NCBI GenBank assembly: GCA_947643165.1
Contig: CANRVB010000008.1
Span: 35,321-99,320 of the forward strand
Origin: an uncultured Porphyromonadaceae bacterium
GTDB lineage: Bacteria; Bacteroidota; Bacteroidia; Bacteroidales; Muribaculaceae
Reading direction: 5' to 3'
DNA: 64,000 nt
Part shown: positions 7,997 to 17,110 of the stretch, in pieces
Layout of the letters: every line of letters starts with the position of its first letter
How positions within the stretch are numbered: position 1 is the stretch's first letter
Position numbers and translations under genes: made by a program
Notes under the pieces: model-generated
Told to the model about the DNA's origin: nothing
The model's input: only the letters and a program-made list of their open reading frames with translations
The model's database searches: none

Positions 7997-9361
7997 TCAG
8001 ATGATCTTTTCGAGGCTGTCGGTCGAGGCTTTCACTTCCTCATCGGTAAGCTCATAGTTGGTCAGATCACCGCTGAGATAGCGGTCGTAGGCGGTCATGT
8101 CGATCAGTCCGTGACCGGACAGGTTGAAGAGTATCACACGCTTCTCTCCGGCCTCTTTGGCTTTCTTGGCCTCGCGAATGGCGGCAGCTATGGCGTGAGC
8201 GCTCTCGGGCGCCGGGATCAGGCCTTCGGCACGTGCAAACAGAGTAGCGGCCTCAAACGTCTCGAGCTGAGGTATGTCGACTGCGTCCATCATTCCATCG
8301 GCTTTAAGCTGGCTTACTATGGATCCTGCGCCGTGGTATCTGAGACCGCCGGCATGGATATTGGCCGGAGTGAAATCATGGCCGAGAGTAAGCATCGGAA
8401 TCATCGGTGTGTAGCCGGCCTCATCGCCAAAGTCGTATTGCATAACGCCACGTGTCAGTTTCGGGCAGCTCGAGGGCTCGGCGGCTATAAAGCGGATATG
8501 GCTGTCGCCAGTCAGATTGTGGCGCATGAATGGGAAGACTATGCCGGAGAAGTTTGATCCGCCGCCAAAGCAACCGATCACAGTGTCGGGATATTCGCCG
8601 GCCATTTCCATCTGTTTCTCAGCTTCGAGTCCTATGATGGTCTGGTGAAGAGATACGTGGTTGAGCACCGATCCCAGGGCATATTTGCAGTTTGGAGTGG
8701 ACATGGCGAGTTCCACAGCCTCGCTTATGGCAGTGCCGAGCGATCCCTGATGATTGGGATGATCTGTGATGATCTTGCGTCCTGCTTTGGTCGACATGCT
8801 CGGGCTTGCTACAACTTCGGCTCCGTAGGTCTGCATGATAGAGCGGCGGTAGGGCTTCTGGTGGTAGGATACCTTTACCATATAGACAGCCAGGTTGAGG
8901 CCCATCATTTTGGTGGCCATCGACAGTGCGGCACCCCACTGGCCAGCACCGGTTTCTGTTGTCAGATTGGTGACACCCTCCATTTTGGCATAATATGCCT
9001 GAGGTATGGCTGAGTTGAGCTTGTGTGAGCCTACCGGACTTACGCTTTCGTTCTTGAAGTAGATATGAGCCGGTGTGTCAAGAGCTTTTTCAAGGCCACG
9101 GGCTCTCACCAATGGAGTCGGACGCCAGATCTTGTAAAGGTCTCTTACCTGTTCGGGTATTTCGATCCACGTATCCGTGGTGTTCATCTCCTGCTTAGAA
9201 GCTTCGCGGGTGAACAGTGGATGCAGATCTTCCTCTGTGAGGGGCTCGTGGGTGACGGGGTTGATCATAGGGCGCGGTTTCACGCGCATGTCGGGTATTA
9301 TGTTATACCATGCCGTCGGTATGTCGTTTTCGTTAAGAAGAAACTTTTTTGAGTCTGACAT
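7997..9361 (-). CDS. trpB2: TrpB2-type tryptophan synthase beta-like enzyme (PLP)
   Basis: 454 residues, longer than TrpB1 (about 395) and typical of TrpB2. The PLP-lysine motif GSHKLNSA is at about residues 112-119, followed by TTETGAGQWGAAL. The glycine-rich phosphate loop GCFGGGSNFSG is near residue 250. TrpB2 enzymes condense indole with L-serine and usually act without TrpA. No trp gene is adjacent, so this may salvage free indole or serve as a backup. It lies 34 bases downstream of polA on the same strand and ends at a shared terminator. Confidence 0.92.
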   Translation of the reverse strand: MSDSKKFLLNENDIPTAWYNIIPDMRVKPRPMINPVTHEPLTEEDLHPLFTREASKQEMNTTDTWIEIPEQVRDLYKIWRPTPLVRARGLEKALDTPAHIYFKNESVSPVGSHKLNSAIPQAYYAKMEGVTNLTTETGAGQWGAALSMATKMMGLNLAVYMVKVSYHQKPYRRSIMQTYGAEVVASPSMSTKAGRKIITDHPNHQGSLGTAISEAVELAMSTPNCKYALGSVLNHVSLHQTIIGLEAEKQMEMAGEYPDTVIGCFGGGSNFSGIVFPFMRHNLTGDSHIRFIAAEPSSCPKLTRGVMQYDFGDEAGYTPMIPMLTLGHDFTPANIHAGGLRYHGAGSIVSQLKADGMMDAVDIPQLETFEAATLFARAEGLIPAPESAHAIAAAIREAKKAKEAGEKRVILFNLSGHGLIDMTAYDRYLSGDLTNYELTDEEVKASTDSLEKII

Positions 9362-9395
9362 TTTATTGTGATATTGTTATGATTGGTTGTTTGTT

Positions 9396-12107
9396 TTAGT
9401 GCGCTTCAAGCCAATTTGTGCCGGTTCCGACCGATACATCCAGCCTTACTTTGCCGGAATAGGCTGCGGTCATCTCCGAAGCGACAAGGTGTTCCATCTC
9501 TGCCAGTTCTTCAGGCTTGACGTTGAACACAAGCTCATCGTGCACCTGCATGATCATTGTGGAGCGCAAGCCTTTGCGGTTCATTTTGTCGGCTATGTTT
9601 ACCATGGCAACCTTGATTATGTCGGCTGCCGAACCTTGTATGGGAGCGTTGACAGCGTTGCGTTCAGCGTAGCTCCGCACTGTCGCGTTCCGGCTGTTTA
9701 TGTCGGGCAGACGGCGCAGACGTCCCATTATGGTCTTCACAAAACCATCGGACTGGGCTGTCGCTATCGATTTGTCGATATACTCGCGTATGTGTGGATA
9801 GCTCGCGAAATATCCGTCGATAAGAGCCTTGGCTTCGGAGCGCGGTATGCTGAGACGTTCGGCCAGCCCGAAGGCCGAGATTCCATAGATTATACCGAAA
9901 TTGGCAGTCTTGGCATTCCGTCGCTCGGTGTCGCTCACATCATCGAGATCGCGGTGGTATATCTTGGCTGCGGTAGAGCGGTGAATATCAATGCCATCGG
10001 CAAAAGCTGCCACCATATCCGGATCGCCGCTCATGTCGGCCATGAGCCGAAGCTCGATCTGTGAGTAGTCGGCGCTCAGGAGTATATCGCCGTTGTCGGG
10101 AACGAATGCACGGCGTATCTCCCGGCCGTCATCCGATCTGATCGGTATGTTCTGAAGATTTGGATTGGTAGATGACAGACGTCCCGTAGCCGTTACGGTC
10201 TGATTGTAGGTAGTGTGTATCTTGCCTGTCCTGGGGTTGATAAGGCCGGGCAGGGCGTTGATATACGTTGTCAGGAGCTTGCGTAGCGCCCTTATCCGGA
10301 GGATGAGGCTGACTATGGGGAATTGCGGGGCGTAGTGTTGCAGAATCTCCTCAGTGGTGGAGTAGGCACCGCGTTTTGTGCGCTTGGCCGAGGCGTCTAT
10401 CTTGAGGCGGTCGAACAGGATATCCCCAACTTGTGCCGGGGAGCTGATATTGAACTTGCAGCCTGCTATTCTGAATACCTCTTCCTCCATGTCGGTGAGA
10501 CGGCGTGTGTATTCCTTGCTGAGCCGCGCAAGTTCGGATGTGTCGATGCGGACGCCGGTAAATTCCATGTCTCCAAGCACTCGGACCATCGGCATCTCGA
10601 CTGTCTCGAACAACTCGCGCAGATGATCCTGATCGAGCAGCTTTCCGAGTACCGGCTCGAGGCGCAGGGCTGTCGCTGCACGTCGGCACGTTGCTGTCTG
10701 ATGGTTCTCCGAGCCGTCCGGATATTCCTCATCGAGCAACGCCGGCATAAGTATATCTAGGGTATGTTTTTTCTCGGGATCAGCCAAATAGTGCATCACG
10801 GCGGTATCTGTGGCATCGGAGTATAAGCGCAATCCTGCGGCCCGAAGAGCTACGTAGATGCCTTTGAGGTCGTGGCATACGATATGGGGGCCATCGCTGG
10901 CGGCCAGAGGCTGAAGCAGTGCCATAGTCTCGGCCATACGTTCATTTCCGGCAGTCAGCGGCAGATAATAGATCTCATCCTGCGATATGGCGAAAGCAAG
11001 GCCTTCGAGTGCCGCGGTCATCGGCTCGCCCTTGAAGTCGGCAGCCAGTCCGTAGCGTCCGGTCGCCTGAAGCTTCTGTATGAGTTGCTCCAATCTGAAG
11101 CTGTCGCCTATGGTGATATATTCGAGCGTAGCGGCGGCGGTAAGTCCGCTATTCTGATCAGGCAGATCGAACAGGCTTCCCATTGAACCGTTTTCGACAT
11201 TCGCCGGTGCGGGGGGAGTGTTTGTGTCTTCGATGCCAAGACGCTTTATAAACATCTTGAATTCCAGCTCGCTATATATGTCTTTGAGTGCCTGCAGGTC
11301 GGGGTCGCGGCGTCTGAACGATTCTATTTCGGGATTGCCGCATATCGGGACATCCGTACAGATCGTAGCCAGGCGGTAGGACAGCCTAATCTGGTCGGCG
11401 TTCTCACGTATCTTTTTCTGCTGGGCACCTTTGAGCTTGTCAGTGTTGGCAAGCAGATTGTCTACTGATCCAAATTCAGCTATAAGCTTGGCGGCGGTTT
11501 TCTCTCCAACCCCCGGGCAACCAGGTATGTTGTCGGAAGCATCACCTTCGAGGGCCAGCAGGTCGATCACCTGGCGGGGATTGCTGATTCCATATCGTTC
11601 GCACACACTTTCGGGAGTTCTGATCTCAAAACCTTGTCCGTGTAGCGATGGCCGGTACTGGAGGACACGGTCGGTAACCAGTTGGCCGTAGTCCTTGTCG
11701 GGTGTCATCATGTAGGTGACAAAGCCCTCGGCCTCAGCCTTGTGAGCCAGGGTTCCGATCACGTCGTCGGCCTCATATCCCGGACACATGATGCGCGGTA
11801 TGCGGTAAGCATCGAGAATGCGCTCGATATAAGGTATGGATAGTGTGATATCCTCCGGCTGTTTCTCGCGTTGAGCTTTATATTGGTCGTACTCCTCATG
11901 GCGGAAGGTGGGTCCGTGAGGATCGAAGCACACTGCTATATGCGTTGGATTCTGCTTGCGGAGTATTTCGTCGAGAGTGTTGCAGAAGCCGAAAATGGCA
12001 GAGGTGTTAAAGCCTTTGGATGTGATGCGTGGTGCGCGTATAAGGGCATAATATGCACGGTATATCAGCGCATAGGCATCAAGAAGAAACAGTCGTTTGT
12101 CTTCCAT
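9396..12107 (-). CDS. polA: DNA polymerase I with degenerate proofreading domain
   Basis: 903 residues. The N-terminal 5'-3' flap nuclease (1-290) keeps its acidic residues (LLDAYALIYRAYY, GYEADDVIGT, TPDKDYGQLV, EGDASDN). The C-terminal polymerase has motif A DYSQIELR, motif B RRNAKTANFGIIYG and motif C MQVHDELVF. In the middle (about 325-490) the 3'-5' exonuclease fold is present in length but its acidic triad is lost. Motif I is DFK where DTE is expected, motif II ends KGI in place of KYD, and no YxxxD motif III is found. This resembles Taq polymerase I. It lies 15 bases after the lipocalin-like gene. Confidence 0.95.
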   Translation of the reverse strand: MEDKRLFLLDAYALIYRAYYALIRAPRITSKGFNTSAIFGFCNTLDEILRKQNPTHIAVCFDPHGPTFRHEEYDQYKAQREKQPEDITLSIPYIERILDAYRIPRIMCPGYEADDVIGTLAHKAEAEGFVTYMMTPDKDYGQLVTDRVLQYRPSLHGQGFEIRTPESVCERYGISNPRQVIDLLALEGDASDNIPGCPGVGEKTAAKLIAEFGSVDNLLANTDKLKGAQQKKIRENADQIRLSYRLATICTDVPICGNPEIESFRRRDPDLQALKDIYSELEFKMFIKRLGIEDTNTPPAPANVENGSMGSLFDLPDQNSGLTAAATLEYITIGDSFRLEQLIQKLQATGRYGLAADFKGEPMTAALEGLAFAISQDEIYYLPLTAGNERMAETMALLQPLAASDGPHIVCHDLKGIYVALRAAGLRLYSDATDTAVMHYLADPEKKHTLDILMPALLDEEYPDGSENHQTATCRRAATALRLEPVLGKLLDQDHLRELFETVEMPMVRVLGDMEFTGVRIDTSELARLSKEYTRRLTDMEEEVFRIAGCKFNISSPAQVGDILFDRLKIDASAKRTKRGAYSTTEEILQHYAPQFPIVSLILRIRALRKLLTTYINALPGLINPRTGKIHTTYNQTVTATGRLSSTNPNLQNIPIRSDDGREIRRAFVPDNGDILLSADYSQIELRLMADMSGDPDMVAAFADGIDIHRSTAAKIYHRDLDDVSDTERRNAKTANFGIIYGISAFGLAERLSIPRSEAKALIDGYFASYPHIREYIDKSIATAQSDGFVKTIMGRLRRLPDINSRNATVRSYAERNAVNAPIQGSAADIIKVAMVNIADKMNRKGLRSTMIMQVHDELVFNVKPEELAEMEHLVASEMTAAYSGKVRLDVSVGTGTNWLEAH

Positions 12108-12121
12108 GTGTTGTTGATTGG

Positions 12122-12526
12122 TCAGAATTTTCGGAATGTGTACACGGCATCGTTGTCGGTCCGTTTCATTACCAGATGCTTGCTGTTGAGTTTCACAACA
12201 TCAAAAGTCACGGTAAACGGAGCCTTAGGCAGCCCCCACGCCGCGCAGTCATATTCGCGTGGAACGTTTATGGTAAGTTTGTCCGTCTTTTTATCATAAG
12301 TCAGATTGCCAGCGGTGTTTCCCGGGCCTCTCAGATTGACCACGTGCATTCCGAATCCATAGTATACAGAGTTCATGGATTTCTGGGTGCCATCCGGTTC
12401 GTCTATAGTCATCAGTTGCCATTGTCCGTCGATATCGCCGTTGATGCTGCGGTAGTTGCACGATCCGGTGAAAGCTGCTGCCGCCAAAATCATTATGGCT
12501 GCTATTATAGTGTATATCTGTTTCAT
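12122..12526 (-). CDS. small lipocalin-like lipoprotein
   Basis: 134 residues. The N-terminus MKQIYTIIAAIMILAAAAFTGSC is a lipoprotein signal with Cys23 as the likely lipidation site. The mature part begins with GDIDGQWQLMTIDEP, the W-containing first strand of lipocalin-like domains, and continues in alternating beta-strand pattern to the end. Bacteroidota encode many such small lipoproteins, and no ligand can be inferred. Its start overlaps the stop of the Wzi-like gene by four bases (ATGA), so the two are translationally coupled and probably act at the same envelope site. Confidence 0.65.
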   Translation of the reverse strand: MKQIYTIIAAIMILAAAAFTGSCNYRSINGDIDGQWQLMTIDEPDGTQKSMNSVYYGFGMHVVNLRGPGNTAGNLTYDKKTDKLTINVPREYDCAAWGLPKAPFTVTFDVVKLNSKHLVMKRTDNDAVYTFRKF

Positions 12527-14010
12527 AGTATTCCTGTTTTTCTGATTGTGAGCATACCTCCGACGCTGTGACCTATCATGTTTCCACGATCAATGCCTAT
12601 TCCCAGTGTCGCACTCCATCCGGCCAGCTTCGCGGGCTTGTAGGTCACTTCGCCCATGAGGTTGATGTTGCGTTCCACTTCTTTATAGGGACTTCCGTAA
12701 GTGCCCCAGCCACGCGTGTATGAAGCCAGAGCGCGCCAATCTATCTGAGCACCTGCATTTCCCGATATTCCGAAGTGATGGGCCACGATGCGGTTGCATT
12801 TGAACTGAAGGGAGTGATCCGCGTTCCATATCGGCGATATTATCAGCGGATTGCCTATGCCCATGCCCCAGCTCTGCCAGCCACCAAAGAGGTAGTGATT
12901 GTAGTAATTATCGCAGCCGCTCACCTGCTCGGGTATATCGTCGGTGATGTCCCAATAGACGGCTCCAGCCTGGTCCTTGGTATAGATGTATTCATATACA
13001 AACTTGTTTATGAACCATTTGGACGGAAGTTTGAACTCAAGTCCGTACATGCCGTCATGCCACACATAGTCGAAGAACATCATGGAGTGGTCCTCGAAGT
13101 AGTGCAGATAGTAGGCCGATACGCCCCATTCCTGCGACGGATGCCAGTTCAGGCGGGCGCTCCATTCTCCTACGTGATTGCCATAGCAGTTGGATTCTTC
13201 TCCGGGCAGATCACTGCCTCCGCCGCCCGATGGTATGATCACGTGAAATATGTCCTTAATGCCATTTGGCATATTCTGGATCATACTGTCGCCTACCATT
13301 ATTTTGCCTCCGAACTGGGCGCCCATCTCCAGGCCGCCCTCAAATGTCAGAGGGAACTTGTCCTCGCGCCCAACACGTATGCGAAGTCCTTTGCTATGGT
13401 AGAGTATGTTTTTGTAGTGTCTGCTCTTAGGGCTTGTAAAATCGCGTTGCCAATTGCTGTCGGTGAACATTCCGAATCCGAAATAAGCCTTGAAGCCTAC
13501 CCAATTGTTCACCCAAGGTATATCCATATAATCGGGCATCTCAAGACGAGCCTGAGGTATCGGAAGGCTGTTGCCTGAATACAGCATATCGCCCGACGAT
13601 ATATCCTGGTCTACCAGTCGGTCGTTCTCTATCTTGCTGCCCACCGTCAGCTGGAAATCGCGGTAGCGTATCGCTCCATACAGTTCCCTTATGAGAAACG
13701 GACGGTCGGAGCGCCATGAACCTACCAGATCTATGCCGGCATTCCACGTCCATCGTGGTGAAATGGTTCCGTAAGTATGCACTGCGCCACGTACAAATCC
13801 GAAGTTTGGCTCGACTGATCCCAGGCCTGACCGGTTACTTATAAGCCAGAACGGCGTGTAACCGTTCTTATCGCTTATCGATGCTGCAATCTCTGCTTCG
13901 TATGTACCGGAAAAGGCACTTGTTGTATCGGTTGTTTCGGCGTGGATATGGCTGGCGGTTAGAGCGGTGGATGCCAGCATTAGTGTGGCGATAGTGGTGC
14001 GTAGTTTCAT
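12523..14010 (-). CDS. Wzi-family capsule assembly outer membrane protein
   Basis: 495 residues with a signal peptide (cleavage after SHIHA, about residue 24). The mature protein is a beta-barrel with repeated aromatic-ended strands. It shows the family pattern of an N-terminal NGYTPFWLISNRSGL and repeated FKAYFGFGMFTDSNW-like strands. The E. coli Wzi family helps anchor group 1 capsule at the surface. In Bacteroidota, Wzi-like proteins are widespread, so the exact glycan is uncertain. Both ends overlap neighbours by four bases (AraC regulator upstream, lipocalin-like lipoprotein downstream), making a tight three-gene unit. Confidence 0.82.
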   Translation of the reverse strand: MKLRTTIATLMLASTALTASHIHAETTDTTSAFSGTYEAEIAASISDKNGYTPFWLISNRSGLGSVEPNFGFVRGAVHTYGTISPRWTWNAGIDLVGSWRSDRPFLIRELYGAIRYRDFQLTVGSKIENDRLVDQDISSGDMLYSGNSLPIPQARLEMPDYMDIPWVNNWVGFKAYFGFGMFTDSNWQRDFTSPKSRHYKNILYHSKGLRIRVGREDKFPLTFEGGLEMGAQFGGKIMVGDSMIQNMPNGIKDIFHVIIPSGGGGSDLPGEESNCYGNHVGEWSARLNWHPSQEWGVSAYYLHYFEDHSMMFFDYVWHDGMYGLEFKLPSKWFINKFVYEYIYTKDQAGAVYWDITDDIPEQVSGCDNYYNHYLFGGWQSWGMGIGNPLIISPIWNADHSLQFKCNRIVAHHFGISGNAGAQIDWRALASYTRGWGTYGSPYKEVERNINLMGEVTYKPAKLAGWSATLGIGIDRGNMIGHSVGGMLTIRKTGIL

Positions 14011-14903
14011 GAACGCTGGAATTCTGTGGGCGACATGCCCGTTAGATGTTTGAAATATTTACCAAACGACGACTGGTTTGAAAAGTGAAGCGAAAAGGCT
14101 ACCTGCTGTATGTTCATACCGGAGAATCTAAGCAAGTTCTTGGCCTCGAGTATCACATATTCGTCTATCCACTCGGCCGCCGATTTTCCGGATGCCTCTT
14201 TTACAAGCATCGACAGGTATTTGGGCGATATGAACAGTCGTTCAGCATAAAAAGCAACAGATCGCTCCTGCCTATAGTTCTCATGAACCAACGAAATAAA
14301 TCGTTTCACATAGTTCGACCGGCGCGATTGTGCCGGTTGGTCCGGTTCCTGAGCGCGGTCGCGGCCAAATTGCATGAACTGATACACCAGTGCGGCCATT
14401 ATGCAGCGCGATATGTTGCGGACATACAGAGGCTCGCCGTTGCCGCTCGTGTTCGAGTGTATCAGATCAAGATATTTTGTTGTCAGATCGAGCTCTGTAG
14501 CTGTGAGCGACATGACCGGAACAACATTTGGTGTGAATTTAATTGTCTGTAGTACGCTGGTGTCAATGTTGATGTCGCGGAGAAAATTAGGGGATATAAC
14601 CAGCAGATACGCATCCAGATTCTGAAAATCGACGTTTTTCACCGTAAACATGCTGTCGTGACCCATCACTATCAGCATATTCGGTTCTATTGTATAGTTG
14701 TTGAGGTTTACTTCTATCTCTATCGAGCCCTTCAGACACAGAACTATCGCCATGCCTTTTACGCGCCCGGGGCCTTTGCCTAATTGCTCCTGCGACATGC
14801 CGGGGCAGAGACGTGAAAAAACATAGTCGCAACCTAAATTACTGAATTCACGTGAATATTTCTCAAGGTTAACAACGTGACTCAGATCTACATCTTTCTC
14901 CAT
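14007..14903 (-). CDS. AraC-family transcriptional regulator
   Basis: 298 residues. The N-terminal half (about 1-180) is a cupin-like sensing domain. The C-terminal 100 residues form the double helix-turn-helix of AraC/XylS proteins, with FISPKYLSMLVKEASGKSA as the first and FSNQSSFGKYFKHLTGMSPTEFQ as the second, the latter matching the family signature. It precedes the Wzi-like and lipocalin-like genes with a four-base overlap, so it is most likely their regulator and autoregulated. The effector is unknown. A minus-strand -7 element is at 14940-14947. Confidence 0.93.
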   Translation of the reverse strand: MEKDVDLSHVVNLEKYSREFSNLGCDYVFSRLCPGMSQEQLGKGPGRVKGMAIVLCLKGSIEIEVNLNNYTIEPNMLIVMGHDSMFTVKNVDFQNLDAYLLVISPNFLRDINIDTSVLQTIKFTPNVVPVMSLTATELDLTTKYLDLIHSNTSGNGEPLYVRNISRCIMAALVYQFMQFGRDRAQEPDQPAQSRRSNYVKRFISLVHENYRQERSVAFYAERLFISPKYLSMLVKEASGKSAAEWIDEYVILEAKNLLRFSGMNIQQVAFSLHFSNQSSFGKYFKHLTGMSPTEFQRS

Positions 14904-14939
14904 AGTCGGCTGTATTGTCTATTTGGGGAATTAATCCGA

Positions 14940-14947
14940 CAAATATA
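14940..14947 (-). promoter_or_regulatory. -7 promoter element (TATATTTG) of AraC/Wzi operon
   Basis: Reads TATATTTG on the minus strand, an exact TAnnTTTG match 36 bases before the AraC ATG. No convincing -33 box, which would suit an activator-dependent promoter. Confidence 0.5.
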
Positions 14948-15002
14948 CTACTTTTCCGCCATAATGTTAGCTCTTTTGTCGCAAATATGCGCTGATATTC
15001 AG

Positions 15003-16553
15003 TCATGCTATTGTTGTGGATCCCCACGATGAGCGGTCGAGATTGCGGTAGTTTATCGCTTCGCGCACGTGGTAAGGCTCGATCTTTTCCGATCCGTCGA
15101 GATCTGCTATCGTCCGCGATATCTTCACGATTCTGTCATACGCTCGGGCACTCATGTCAAACCTGGTCATCGCTTCCCGAACTATCTCCATACATTCAGT
15201 GTCGAGCGGCGCATACTTCTGCATCATGCGGCTCGACATCTGCGCGTTGCAGTGAATTCCTGACTCATTTGCAAAGCGTCTTATCTGTATAGCCCTGGCG
15301 GCCGTCACGCGTTCTCTTATGGCCTGACTTGATTCGCCAGGCTGGCTACGCGAAAGTTGCGCGAATTCAACAGGCATTATCTCCACCTGCAGGTCTATGC
15401 GGTCGAGAAGCGGACCGGATATTTTGCTCAGATACTTAGCAACAGCTCCAGGCGGACACGTACATTCCTTTGTCGGATGATTATAGTATCCGCATGGACA
15501 CGGATTCATCGACGCTACAAGCATGAATCCTGCCGGATAGTCTATCGAATAGCGTGCGCGGCTTATTGATATATGTCGGTCTTCAAGAGGTTGCCTGAGT
15601 ACTTCGAGAACTGCTCTCGGAAATTCCGGGAATTCATCAAGAAACAGCACCCCGTTGTGAGCCAGTGATATTTCGCCTGGTTTCGGATTGGAACCGCCGC
15701 CTACCAGTGCCACAGGCGATATAGTGTGGTGGGGCGACCTGAACGGCCGTTCTGTCATCAGGCGTGATCCGCGTTTAAGCCGTCCGGCAACGCTGTGAAT
15801 CTTCGTTGTCTCAAGCGATTCGGCGAGCGTGAATGGCGGCAATATGGTGGGCAGACGCTTTGCCATCATCGATTTACCTGCACCGGGAGGTCCTATCAGC
15901 AGTATGTTGTGCCCACCGGCACACGCTACCTCAAATGCTCTTTTCACCGTTTCCTGGCCTTTTACTTCCGAGAAGTCTATGTCAAATCTCTGTGCGGCTA
16001 TGGCAAATTCACGCCTGGTGTCGACGTGGGTCGGCTTGATATCTATGTGTCCGCTCAGAAAGTCGGCCACTTCGCGCAACGTTTTCATGCCATAGACTTC
16101 CAGATTGTTCACCACTGCCGCCTCGGTAGCGTTGCTTTCCGGTACTATCATGCCCTTGAAACCCATTTCGCGGGCCTTGATAGCCATCGGAAGAGCACCG
16201 TTGATTGGAAGTATCGACCCATCGAGGCTCAACTCGCCCATTATCATATAGTCTGGTAAACGGTCGGTTTGTATGGTTTCTGCTGCAGCGAGCACACCGG
16301 CCGCTATCGGCAGATCAAAAGCCGATCCCTCCTTCTTCACATCGGCCGGACTCAGATTCACGAGTGTACGGCGGCGTGGATACCTGAATCCGCTTTGGCT
16401 TATGGCAGTCATCACTCGTTGGTAGCTCTCCTTCACGGCTGTGTCAGGCAAGCCGACCATTGTAAAGGCAGCCCCGGGCTCTACCGAGACCTCTATCGTT
16501 ACCGGTAACGCGTCTATGCCGAACAGTGCGGCGCCGTAAGTTTTGACAAGCAT
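15003..16553 (-). CDS. comM: YifB/ComM family Mg-chelatase-like AAA+ ATPase
   Basis: 516 residues, typical for the family. The N-terminal domain (1-170) carries the Lon-protease-like fold of these proteins. The AAA+ core has Walker A GPPGAGKSMM near residue 223, Walker B LFLDEFPEF, and the conserved Cys cluster MNPCPCGYY...CTCPPG. The C-terminal helical domain ends the protein. ComM in naturally competent Gammaproteobacteria is a hexameric helicase that promotes branch migration during transformation. The symbol is by homology, and a role with the dprA encoded at 22.7 kb is inference. Confidence 0.92.
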   Translation of the reverse strand: MLVKTYGAALFGIDALPVTIEVSVEPGAAFTMVGLPDTAVKESYQRVMTAISQSGFRYPRRRTLVNLSPADVKKEGSAFDLPIAAGVLAAAETIQTDRLPDYMIMGELSLDGSILPINGALPMAIKAREMGFKGMIVPESNATEAAVVNNLEVYGMKTLREVADFLSGHIDIKPTHVDTRREFAIAAQRFDIDFSEVKGQETVKRAFEVACAGGHNILLIGPPGAGKSMMAKRLPTILPPFTLAESLETTKIHSVAGRLKRGSRLMTERPFRSPHHTISPVALVGGGSNPKPGEISLAHNGVLFLDEFPEFPRAVLEVLRQPLEDRHISISRARYSIDYPAGFMLVASMNPCPCGYYNHPTKECTCPPGAVAKYLSKISGPLLDRIDLQVEIMPVEFAQLSRSQPGESSQAIRERVTAARAIQIRRFANESGIHCNAQMSSRMMQKYAPLDTECMEIVREAMTRFDMSARAYDRIVKISRTIADLDGSEKIEPYHVREAINYRNLDRSSWGSTTIA

Positions 16554-16608
16554 GGAGGATCAGACTTAAGTATGCGATTTATGGAGATTATTGTCGGAAA
16601 AGCGTCAA

Positions 16609-16652
16609 GGGAGTGCCTGCGACCATCTGTTAGTCTGGTCGCCGACACTCCC
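16609..16652 (-). terminator. hairpin terminator downstream of secG
   Basis: Stem GGGAGTG 16609-16615 with CACTCCC 16646-16652, plus an inner stem GACCA 16621-16625 / TGGTC 16636-16640. Confidence 0.65.
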
Positions 16653-16681
16653 CGATGTATGGGATGATGATACCTGTGGCT

Positions 16682-17056
16682 TTATTCTGCTGTTGCTTCC
16701 GCTGCGGGCTCGATTGTAGCGGCGGGTGTCTCCTCTGCAGCAGGTGCAGCCTGAGGCAACTGGCTCTCATACGGAGTGCCGGTAGTCTGCTCTACAGGTT
16801 CTGTTGCCTTGACACGGGGCTGATTCATGCCGCCGGTAGGGATGAAGAATGTCGACACGATCGCAAACACACACAGGCAGCCGGCAAGCGTCCAGGTCAC
16901 CTTTTCAATGAAGTTGTTTGTGCGCCGTACACCCATGATCTGGTTTGAACCGGCAAAGGATGATGAAAGACCGCCGCCTTTCGATTTCTGGATAAGCACA
17001 ACGCCTATCATCAGCACGGCGGTAAGAATTGTCAGTACAATAAGAAGCTGGTACAT
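16682..17056 (-). CDS. secG: preprotein translocase subunit SecG
   Basis: 124 residues. Two membrane helices, about 3-24 and 55-76, flank the conserved loop with GGGLSSSFAGSNQIMGVRRTNNFIEK, which matches the SecG signature (Lys/Gly-rich, FG-type loop). A Pro/Ala/Glu-rich tail of about 35 residues extends beyond the usual E. coli length and is common in this phylum. SecG is the accessory subunit of the SecYEG channel. It is the last gene of an lptE / TPR / secG run on the minus strand. Confidence 0.93.
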   Translation of the reverse strand: MYQLLIVLTILTAVLMIGVVLIQKSKGGGLSSSFAGSNQIMGVRRTNNFIEKVTWTLAGCLCVFAIVSTFFIPTGGMNQPRVKATEPVEQTTGTPYESQLPQAAPAAEETPAATIEPAAEATAE

Positions 17057-17110
17057 TGCTATCTGTTGTTGGATTTGTTTTGATTGGAATATCTTGCCGA
17101 AACTTTCAAC

